Shown here: in pieces, positions 1-6,132 of the stretch
Layout: each line of letters opens with the position of its first letter
Position numbering within the stretch: position 1 is the first letter of the stretch
NCBI GenBank assembly: GCA_023433945.1
Contig: JAEYTP010000140.1
Location: 1-31,088, forward strand
DNA length: 31,088 nucleotides
Reading direction: 5' to 3'
DNA from: Bacillota bacterium
GTDB lineage: Bacteria > Bacillota > Clostridia > Acetivibrionales > DSM-1351
Made by a program: the position numbers and the translations under genes
The notes under the pieces: model-generated
What the model saw: the letters and a program-made list of their open reading frames with translations, nothing else
Databases searched by the model: none
What the model was told of the DNA's origin: nothing

Positions 1-402
1 CCCAAATTCATCGTAGGGACCTGGGGACAGGGAAGTCGCCCAACCTGCTATGGTTTGTGCCGAACCATCCTCAAGTACCGTTATATCGCTACCCTTAGTA
101 AAACTCGGAGCGTTGTTGACTGGTGTATCAGAAGGGATACTGTTAGTAGTAACCTGAACGGAGAGTTTTCCGCCATACCAGTTGGAGTCCTCGTCAGAAT
201 CAAAAATTAAAATACCGCTTTCGATTACCGTTGAGGAAGCATTCTCTATATATGTAGTAGGTCCTCCGCTGGTTGTCACTGTTGGTGGGGCACTGATTGG
301 CGCAGTTGCCTTCCCCGGTAGCGTCAGCACAGTCATAAGGCTTACTACCAGCGCTAGGATCAAAAGTATTTCCAATAATATTTTTTTTATGTCTTTGTCC
401 AT
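1..402 (-). CDS. N-terminal part of a cadherin/Ig-like repeat surface protein, cut by window edge
   Basis: The reading frame starts at the ATG at 402-400 behind a GGAGG box 8 bases upstream and stays open to base 1, so 134 codons of a longer protein are visible. The start MDKDIKKILLEILLILALVV is a short basic stretch and a hydrophobic segment, which reads as a signal peptide or membrane anchor. After a Thr/Pro-rich stretch there is an NNAPSFTKG motif followed by VLEDGSAQTIAGWAT. This pattern is familiar from tandem cadherin-like/Ig-like repeats in large secreted bacterial proteins. The role is probably an exported surface or adhesion protein. Ligand and full length cannot be seen. The frame is not a simple ATG-to-stop ORF inside the window because the stop lies outside it. 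Confidence 0.72.
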   Translation of the reverse strand, partial: MDKDIKKILLEILLILALVVSLMTVLTLPGKATAPISAPPTVTTSGGPTTYIENASSTVIESGILIFDSDEDSNWYGGKLSVQVTTNSIPSDTPVNNAPSFTKGSDITVLEDGSAQTIAGWATSLSPGPYDEFG

Positions 403-677
403 TTGAAATCCTCCTCATAAATGAATGGTATATTTTTCATCACGCAGTGAAAAAGCTAAAATTTATGGCTAAATGGACTTGTGTAAAAAATGTAGACGTA
501 ATTCTGTCAGTGTGAATATTATACATTAAATGGGAAAAGTATACAATAAAATGGATAAAAAGTTTAAAAAAGTAAAAATTACTCTGTGATCGTGGTAACT
601 TTTTAACTGTATAGTATGATATTCATAAATAAAGGAGCTATTAATCTATAGCTTTTGTGATTACATGTGTATATAAT

Positions 678-794
678 ATGGGTATGGCAAAATTGTTGTT
701 TCCTGCCACTGAGCCTTCTAGAATTGCTGTTATGATGGAAGAACTGTTTTCAGCAGAGCTTGAGGTTGGAAATAGATATTTTAAAGCTTCATGA
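678..794 (+). pseudogene. Short unassigned ORF remnant upstream of toxin fragment
   Basis: A 38-codon frame starting MGMAKLLFPATEP and ending in TGA just before the toxin fragment. It has no ribosome binding site. The residue mix looks protein-like (EELFSAELEVGNRYFK), but I do not recognise a family. It may be a piece of a decayed gene linked to the toxin remnant beside it. Confidence that it is a working gene is low. Confidence 0.2.
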
Positions 795-979
795 TTCCAC
801 TTCTTTTTCGGTATGTGAAAGAACCATGGCATTCCAGAGGATTGCGTATTATGCCGGTCGATAACTTCCATGTGTTTTACATACCAAATAAGGAAACAAC
901 GATTGTTACGATTATCCGTGTAATGTATGGTGGCAGAGATATTAATCCTGAACTTCGAATATGTAGGAGATTACTATGA
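791..979 (+). pseudogene. C-terminal fragment of a RelE/ParE-family toxin
   Basis: The 62-residue frame reads like the second half of RelE/ParE-type ribonuclease toxins. It has EPWHSRGLRIMPVDNFHVFY, then a VTIIRVMYGGRDI beta-strand block close to the C-terminus, as in this family. Full toxins are about 95-110 residues, so the first helices (about 40 residues) are missing. The same frame has a TAA nine bases before the first ATG, and no cognate antitoxin gene is visible upstream. It is therefore most likely a broken toxin gene. Its stop overlaps the ATG of the M50 gene (ATGA), so any translation through it would be coupled to the protease. The family call is from motif memory. Confidence 0.6.
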
Positions 980-2139
980 AAAAGGAAAAAAAGAAAAAAA
1001 TAGCATGGCAACAGTACATCGGAATGTCGTTCTTTGTACTGATTGGTGCCGTCTGTGGGCTTATAATGATTCTGTACATAAGGCAGGGCTCAGGTGCAGG
1101 AAAGCCACTTATAGAAGAAATACTGTCACTTGTGGGATTATTCCTCGCAATGTACATTGCCGTATTAGTGCATCTTATTATCCACGAAGCAGGCCATCTT
1201 GTTTTTGGGCTACTTTCAGGATATAAATTTAGTTCCTTCCGTATTTTTAGCTTTATGTGGGTGAAGGAAAATGAAAGGATCAGATTAAAGCGACTATCAA
1301 TTGCCGGTACAGGCGGACAATGTTTAATGGCTCCACCTGATTTGGTGGAGGGAAGGATTCCGATTGTTCTCTATAACCTAGGCGGATCGTTGATAAATAC
1401 TATCGCTGGTTTGACTTTCTTAATACTGTCTTTTGCATTTGTAAGTATGCCATTTCTTTCAACCGCTATGTTGATTTTCGCGGTAATCGGTTTTATTATC
1501 GCCATTATGAACGGTGTGCCTATGCGTTTAGGAACGGTGGATAATGATGGTTATATTGCTTTTTCGCTTACACGAAATCCTACTGCAATGCTATCATTTT
1601 GGGTGCAGATGAAGGTCAATGAACAGTATGGTAAAGGCATCAGGCTTAAGGATATGCCTGACGAATGGTTTGCTGTTCCGTCTGATGAGGCGATGAAAAA
1701 CAGTATGGTTGTGGTAATGGGCGTGTTTGCCTGCAACCGTTTAATGGATGCACAGCAGTTTGAGGAAGCGGATAAGCTGATGGCACATATGCTAGAAATT
1801 GATAGTGGTATGGTTGGTATACATCGTAGCTTAATGATTTGCGACCGTATGTATGTTGAGATGATTACTGAAAATTGCCGTGAAGTGCTCGATAAAATGC
1901 TTACCAAAGAGCAGAAGAAATTTATGATGCAGATGAAGAATTATCCGTCTGTTATTCGTACTGAGTATGTGTATGCGTTGCTATATGAAAAAGACAACGC
2001 AAAAGCAGAGCAGATTATGGCCCAGTTTGAAAAGTGCGGCAAGTCCTATCCGTACCCTAATGATGTAATATCTGAACGTAAATTGATGGAAATCGCTAAA
2101 GAGCGGAAAACTCAAATAAGTGCAACTGAGCATGAATAA
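976..2139 (+). CDS. M50-type (site-2 protease-like) membrane metallopeptidase
   Basis: A 387-residue polytopic protein. After a very basic N-terminus (about residues 1-9) there is a first membrane helix (about 17-35). A second helix carries the zinc motif HEAGH (H70, E71, H74), embedded in a hydrophobic segment as in M50 intramembrane proteases. Further helices lie at about 130-180, followed by VDNDGY (D191), which can supply the third ligand in place of the usual LDG motif. The last 190 residues are soluble, helical and repeat-like and may be a regulatory or substrate-binding tail. GGAG sits 6-10 bases before the ATG, and the start overlaps the toxin-fragment stop. The substrate is unknown. 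Related small M50 proteins in Firmicutes occur near peptide/bacteriocin or toxin loci, but nothing else here supports a specific job. Confidence 0.75.
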   Translation: MKKEKKKKIAWQQYIGMSFFVLIGAVCGLIMILYIRQGSGAGKPLIEEILSLVGLFLAMYIAVLVHLIIHEAGHLVFGLLSGYKFSSFRIFSFMWVKENERIRLKRLSIAGTGGQCLMAPPDLVEGRIPIVLYNLGGSLINTIAGLTFLILSFAFVSMPFLSTAMLIFAVIGFIIAIMNGVPMRLGTVDNDGYIAFSLTRNPTAMLSFWVQMKVNEQYGKGIRLKDMPDEWFAVPSDEAMKNSMVVVMGVFACNRLMDAQQFEEADKLMAHMLEIDSGMVGIHRSLMICDRMYVEMITENCREVLDKMLTKEQKKFMMQMKNYPSVIRTEYVYALLYEKDNAKAEQIMAQFEKCGKSYPYPNDVISERKLMEIAKERKTQISATEHE

Positions 2140-2147
2140 AAATAAAA

Positions 2148-2180
2148 TCCCGAGAACCCCACATATACAGGTTCCCGGGA
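2148..2180 (-). terminator. Hairpin terminator, better oriented for the minus strand
   Basis: The arms TCCCGAGAACC (2148-2158) and GGTTCCCGGGA (2170-2180) pair over 11 bases with one mismatch. On the minus strand the hairpin is followed by a T-rich run (ATTTTATTTTTATT). On the plus strand, after the M50 gene, the tail is only TGTTT. It may work in both directions. Confidence 0.55.
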
Positions 2181-2215
2181 TGTTTGCATATTCCAGTATA
2201 ATATCAAGATTTTTC

Positions 2216-2275
2216 TTACAGCAACCATATCATAATTGCCGAAATGACTGCAGCTATTAGACCAGCACCGATTGC
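2216..2275 (-). pseudogene. Hydrophobic micro-ORF tail on minus strand
   Basis: The frame reads AIGAGLIAAVISAIMIWLL then stop, a single membrane-helix-like peptide. It lies directly upstream, in minus direction, of the hairpin with a good minus-strand T-tail. No start codon with a ribosome binding site is visible and a TGA precedes the segment in frame. It could be the end of a decayed small membrane peptide gene. No family assigned. Confidence 0.2.
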
Positions 2276-2356
2276 TCAAGAGATAAATTACATTAATTGA
2301 CAGCTGGGCGTTTGAAGGTATACAATATGAAAATATCAGTAGAGTGGAGGTAGTAT

Positions 2357-2722
2357 ATGGAATTTATTAGTTCAGCTCAGATAGTTTCATTGTCTAACCC
2401 TGGAGTCGTCTCAAGGCAGATAATAAATCCTGAGAACTCGACAAGTGAAAGGGTTACTATTACTGAAGTACATTTAGAATGTGGAGCTAGTCAGCCACGG
2501 CATATCCATGAATACTCTGAACAGATATGGTATGCTGTTAAAGGTAGCGGGAAATTGCTACTTAATAATAACGAGGTAAAAGAATTCTCAGCAGGTGATG
2601 TTGTCAGATTTGCTGATAAGGATGTCCACGGCCTATTAAATGACGGTGAAGTTGAATTCGTTTATATCTCTGTGACAGCCCCACCTATCAATTTTGGGTA
2701 TGCATACAAGGATAAAAAGTAA
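2357..2722 (+). CDS. Small cupin-domain protein
   Basis: A 121-residue single-domain protein behind a GGAGG box. The cupin metal-binding pattern is clear: PRHIHEYSEQIWYAVKGSG supplies two His and a downstream Glu/Gln of motif 1. AGDVVRFADKDVHGLLN supplies the His of motif 2. The length is that of stand-alone cupins (110-130 residues). Such proteins bind a metal and act as small isomerases, dioxygenases or sugar/ligand binders; the substrate cannot be told from sequence. It stands alone between an upstream hairpin and a convergent exporter gene 35 bases away. Confidence 0.82.
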   Translation: MEFISSAQIVSLSNPGVVSRQIINPENSTSERVTITEVHLECGASQPRHIHEYSEQIWYAVKGSGKLLLNNNEVKEFSAGDVVRFADKDVHGLLNDGEVEFVYISVTAPPINFGYAYKDKK

Positions 2723-2757
2723 ATAGTAAAGTGACTTTGATAGGGCAGGGATTAGAG

Positions 2758-3678
2758 CTATACCTCCTTTGAATTCCTTCGTACTATACTTATCCTATTG
2801 CGTATGTATACATACATTTTCTCACCAAAATTAAAAATAAGTACACCTAGAATAATGATTGTTCCACCAAGCAGAGTAGAACTGCTCGGTACTTCATCCA
2901 TAATTAGTATTCCTAACACACTTGTTAAAAATGGGGTAATGAACATGTAGTTGCTTACCTGGGATGTTTGCTTGGCCTTTGCAAAGGCTTTAGACCATGC
3001 TACATAGGCGATTGCGCTTGAAAATATGCCCAATGCTGCGACATAGACCAATTGCATACCAGGGGCGTTTGAAACTTCATTTATAGAATCAGGAAGAAAC
3101 ATAGCAAGCAATATCGTACCGAAGAAAATACTGAATGCAGAGGTCTGCAATGCAGTATACACTTTTGTGAGCTTGCGTTGCAAAAGATTATAAATGCTTA
3201 ACAACACCGCTGCAAGTAATAACCAGAGTAGCCCAATATTAATAGAAAACACACCATCCATTAGTGTTAAGACTAAAACACCTATGAACTCAAATGCAAT
3301 AGCTACCAATTGATAAACGTATAGTTTTTCTTTATACACTATTCGTGACAGAAGAGCGGTTATAACGGGCACTGTGGCAATTACAATACTTCCGGTGGAG
3401 GCTGTCACAGTTTCTTCTCCAATATTAAAAGCAATCATATAAAAGAAAAATCCAATGGCTCCTGATGCTAAAAACCACGGAAGATCAGCTTTGTGTGGAA
3501 GCCTCATTTTGGTAAGGATAGCAATGACTATTAACGTACATGATGCCACTAAATATCTGAGAAAACCCAATGAGAAGGCCGAAAAGTGCTGTAACGCAAG
3601 CCTGGTAAGCACAAAGGCTATTGACCAAAATACAATTGTAATCATTGCGTATGGATGGAAACTATCTTTTAATTTCAT
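2758..3678 (-). CDS. EamA/DMT-family transporter (10 membrane helices)
   Basis: The protein has about ten hydrophobic helices in two homologous halves, typical of the drug/metabolite transporter superfamily. It opens with FWSIAFVLTRLALQHFSAF and repeats the pattern at VPVITALLSRIVYKEKL and TPFLTSVLGILIMDEVPS. The length (306 residues from this start) is normal. I chose the ATG at 3678 because a weak TTAGG lies before it and the first helix follows at once. An upstream ATG at 3705 adds nine residues (MKQKKVRYF) but has no ribosome binding site. It probably exports a small metabolite or amino acid; the substrate is not predictable. It is convergent with the cupin gene. Confidence 0.85.
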   Translation of the reverse strand: MKLKDSFHPYAMITIVFWSIAFVLTRLALQHFSAFSLGFLRYLVASCTLIVIAILTKMRLPHKADLPWFLASGAIGFFFYMIAFNIGEETVTASTGSIVIATVPVITALLSRIVYKEKLYVYQLVAIAFEFIGVLVLTLMDGVFSINIGLLWLLLAAVLLSIYNLLQRKLTKVYTALQTSAFSIFFGTILLAMFLPDSINEVSNAPGMQLVYVAALGIFSSAIAYVAWSKAFAKAKQTSQVSNYMFITPFLTSVLGILIMDEVPSSSTLLGGTIIILGVLIFNFGEKMYVYIRNRISIVRRNSKEV

Positions 3679-3720
3679 AAAATACCTAACTTTCTTTTGT
3701 TTCATGACTGAATGAGAATG

Positions 3721-3736
3721 ATTTACTTATAATTAA
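3721..3736. repeat. 16-base direct repeat, copy 1 (upstream of EamA gene)
   Basis: ATTTACTTATAATTAA is identical to bases 4646-4661. Both copies lie upstream of minus-strand genes (EamA here, Pr6Pr there). On the minus strand the motif contains TTATAAG, so it could be a shared promoter -10 region or an operator. Confidence 0.5.
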
Positions 3737-3782
3737 AGCATAAAAATCAGGTATTATATATATTTAATTCAATATAAGTTTA

Positions 3783-4589
3783 TTAATTAATTAGTAAGAC
3801 CTCCGCATTTGTAGTTTTTGAGTTGGGATACTGCTCTGGAAACTGTTCTGAATACCGTTTTGAAAACACTTCAGTATACGCTTCAGTATACGCTTTTGAA
3901 GATACTTTATTAAGTAACCATGAAAGCTGCTTGAAGAATATATTGTTTATAAAGTAAATGACATACCCCAAAGCGAGAAAAGCCAATAGCATGGCTGCAG
4001 AGTTAAGTAATACATTTTGCCAGCCAATCAGATCTACATCTATAAAAAAGTATGGATAATAGCTGGACAGAATCTCTATAATACTGCCTAATCTTGCTCT
4101 AATAAGAATGAAAACAAAGTATACTATAGGCAATGACAGCCAAATGAAGGGATCAAACCATTTGAAGTTCAACTTTTCATCAAATAATATCCAATCAATA
4201 ATTACTAAAATAGGTACAATATAATGAACAGTAAGGTTTTGCATGGTAAAAATATTGTAATCGGTAGAGTTAGCTGTAAATTGGGGGACCAAAACGGTAT
4301 GGTAAATCAAAAACGTTACTGCTATCATAAGTGTAACTCCGCCTTTGAAGCGTGGCAGAATTCTGGTAGTACCATGTATTCCTTTGCTTTTTATATCTTT
4401 TATGTTTTGAAAAAGCACTACCGAAAAATACCCAAAACAAAGTAAGTTGCTTTGAATAGTGAAAAATACAAGCATGTATCTAGCAAACTCACCATTAGGT
4501 ATACCAGAGTTTAAGTAAAGACCTAAGGAGCAAAACATTATAATTATTACCCTGAAAATAAGTGATATCAAGCGGTTATGAATACACAT
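3783..4589 (-). CDS. Pr6Pr-family integral membrane protein
   Basis: A 268-residue protein with about six membrane helices. Family-like signatures are TIQSNLLCFGYF in helix 2, HYIVPILVIIDWILFD in the middle and YPYFFIDVDLIGWQNVLLN near the end of the core. These match the Pr6Pr group (FAR-17a/AIG1-like fold), whose biochemical role is not established in bacteria. The start has an excellent GGGAGGGG box. After the last helix comes a soluble tail (from about residue 232) with a Tyr/Thr/Ser-Glu rhythm (AYTEAYTEVFSKRYSEQ) that is not part of the usual core. At DNA level it shows a perfect 12-base tandem duplication at 3869-3892. Transcribed alone. Confidence 0.75.
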   Translation of the reverse strand: MCIHNRLISLIFRVIIIMFCSLGLYLNSGIPNGEFARYMLVFFTIQSNLLCFGYFSVVLFQNIKDIKSKGIHGTTRILPRFKGGVTLMIAVTFLIYHTVLVPQFTANSTDYNIFTMQNLTVHYIVPILVIIDWILFDEKLNFKWFDPFIWLSLPIVYFVFILIRARLGSIIEILSSYYPYFFIDVDLIGWQNVLLNSAAMLLAFLALGYVIYFINNIFFKQLSWLLNKVSSKAYTEAYTEVFSKRYSEQFPEQYPNSKTTNAEVLLIN

Positions 4590-4645
4590 ACTAACCCCTC
4601 CCGAATGTACAACTTACTTGGTCAATGTCTATAATGAAGCAAGCT

Positions 4646-4661
4646 ATTTACTTATAATTAA
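4646..4661. repeat. 16-base direct repeat, copy 2 (upstream of Pr6Pr gene)
   Basis: Identical to 3721-3736. This copy sits 57 bases upstream of the Pr6Pr start and overlaps the palindrome TTATAATTAATTATAA, a plausible dimeric-regulator site or promoter element. Confidence 0.5.
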
Positions 4662-4864
4662 TTATAACACCTTTCAATTTTAGTTAATATGTACAAAATA
4701 TATGTGTTTTCGAATAGAATTTTAGTGAAAGTTTTTCATGTAAAAATATGAGCCTTTCATGCAACTTGCAACAAATTTATAGAAAAATCCAATATAATTA
4801 TATTTGTAGAGACAATTGGTTTAAATCTTCTTTCCCCAAAAACCATGCTCCATGCTATTGTTCA

Positions 4865-4900
4865 AAAATGCCCTGCATTGGTATAATTGCAGGGCATTTT
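4865..4900 (-). terminator. Terminator of the polysaccharide deacetylase gene
   Basis: Perfect 13-base arms AAAATGCCCTGCA and TGCAGGGCATTTT around a 10-base loop. A-rich and T-rich ends on both sides allow function in both directions. It lies 53 bases past the deacetylase stop. Confidence 0.8.
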
Positions 4901-4953
4901 AATCAGGTAAGCATATATATATAAGTCGCTTATTAAACTCACTTCTTTTTAAC

Positions 4954-5844
4954 TCACTTTATCATTAACAGGCTAATAAACTTCTCAAGAGTTACGTCAT
5001 TGTGTATACTAATCCTTTTAATTTTATAGTCGTTAGCATGTTTATAGCAGAACTCTCCGGGGTTTGTTGTTACAGCGTATTTATAGTACTTTTTGGCTAT
5101 TTTAATAACTTTGTCATTATAACTACCATAAGGGTAAGCGAGCACATCGATTTTTGTATTAAGTAGGGACTGGAGATATTCTTTTGACCTAACAAGCTCA
5201 TTTTCAATTTCCTTTTTGGGCAACTTGTCTAAATAATGATGACTAACAGTGTGACTTTCAATGTCGATTAGGTTCTGCATCTCTTTAATTTGCCAGATTT
5301 TGAGGTATTTTTGATGTTCTATAGTGCTGGAGATTACAAAAATAGTAGCCTTCATATTATATTTTTTTAGGATGGGGTAGGCATTTGTATAGTTGTTCTC
5401 ATATCCGTCATCAAAAGTTATAATTACTGGCTTACTAATTTTGTCTATATTTTCTAGGTCTTTAAATGTAATAGCGGTATACCCTTGCTCGTTTAAGTAT
5501 TTCATTTGCTCATCAAAAGCTTTCACAGGCACAAACATAGGTTTATATCCCCAGACTATGTTATCTATACAGTGGTATGTGAGGACAGGTATATATTTTC
5601 TGGAGCCTTTCACTTCTTTAGGTTGGTTAAGGCTAGAATACACCGAAACAGGGGCTATCAAATACCTGGTGTTTTCATTATGGTGGCTGATTATATTAGT
5701 TCCACCATATGAATCGGTTTTATAAATAGGTGCAGCGTTACAATTTATATCAGTGGTTAATGAAATCACTCTTAAAATATAAAGTACTACAACTAATAAA
5801 ACGGTTGTAAGAATTGATAATATAGACAACTTATTAGTATTCAT
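4954..5844 (-). CDS. Membrane-anchored polysaccharide deacetylase (NodB domain)
   Basis: A 296-residue CE4-type deacetylase that removes N- or O-acetyl groups from cell-wall or extracellular polysaccharide outside the membrane. A single hydrophobic anchor lies at about residues 6-27. The NodB domain follows: TFDDGY (D145 as base, D146 as metal ligand) and SHTVSHH, giving H198 and H202 as metal ligands. The usual RPPG loop is AYPYG (236-240), as in the PgdA/YadE-like, biofilm-type branch. I chose the ATG at 5844 because AGGAGA lies just before it; the frame is open 14 codons further upstream (5886) without such a site. Followed by a strong terminator, so a single-gene unit. Confidence 0.85.
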   Translation of the reverse strand: MNTNKLSILSILTTVLLVVVLYILRVISLTTDINCNAAPIYKTDSYGGTNIISHHNENTRYLIAPVSVYSSLNQPKEVKGSRKYIPVLTYHCIDNIVWGYKPMFVPVKAFDEQMKYLNEQGYTAITFKDLENIDKISKPVIITFDDGYENNYTNAYPILKKYNMKATIFVISSTIEHQKYLKIWQIKEMQNLIDIESHTVSHHYLDKLPKKEIENELVRSKEYLQSLLNTKIDVLAYPYGSYNDKVIKIAKKYYKYAVTTNPGEFCYKHANDYKIKRISIHNDVTLEKFISLLMIK

Positions 5845-5921
5845 ATATCTCCTATTAATGAACCGACTTAGATTATGATTTACCATTCATTTTAATTGCT
5901 AAAATTAAATTTTATATCTTT

Positions 5922-5968
5922 AGGTTTATCCTATGCAGTAATATTATTTATTTAAAGGTTTATCCTAT
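5922..5968. repeat. Pair of 13-base direct repeats upstream of deacetylase
   Basis: AGGTTTATCCTAT occurs at 5922-5934 and again at 5956-5968, 34 bases apart (about three helical turns). Both copies lie 78-124 bases upstream of the deacetylase start on the minus strand. They could be regulator binding sites; no family can be named. Confidence 0.4.
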
Positions 5969-6076
5969 TAAGTAAAACTAAATTAACATAAGTTTTTATC
6001 CAAATAATAATAATAAGCTCAAATTTTATATAGTAATATAATATATAAATACATAAATAAATATGTGCAGACAATA

Positions 6077-6120
6077 AAAAAGCTGTAATAGTGCTATATA
6101 CAGCACTATCACAGCCTTTT
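6077..6120 (-). terminator. Terminator of the NlpC/P60 hydrolase gene
   Basis: The arms AAAAGCTGTAATAGTGCT and AGCACTATCACAGCCTTTT pair nearly fully. On the minus strand the hairpin ends in TTTTTTATTG. It lies just past the stop at 6133. Confidence 0.75.
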
Positions 6121-6132
6121 AACACGGATATG

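Larger units (their letters stand above)
4590..4953. other. Intergenic region with no gene, AT-rich
   Basis: This gap between the Pr6Pr and deacetylase genes holds the second copy of a 16-base repeat (4646-4661), overlapping a perfect 16-base palindrome TTATAATTAATTATAA at 4652-4667. It also holds a terminator hairpin (4865-4900). I see no ORF with a ribosome binding site and no RNA gene. Confidence 0.5.

Noticed and set aside
200..418. 72-codon frame on the minus strand starting MRRISNGQ
   Set aside because: It overlaps the surface-protein start in another frame, its start lies on that gene's ribosome binding site, and its sequence shows no protein-like pattern.
641..871. 76-codon minus-strand frame over the toxin fragment
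   Set aside because: Antisense shadow of the recognisable toxin end; no ribosome binding site and no family pattern.
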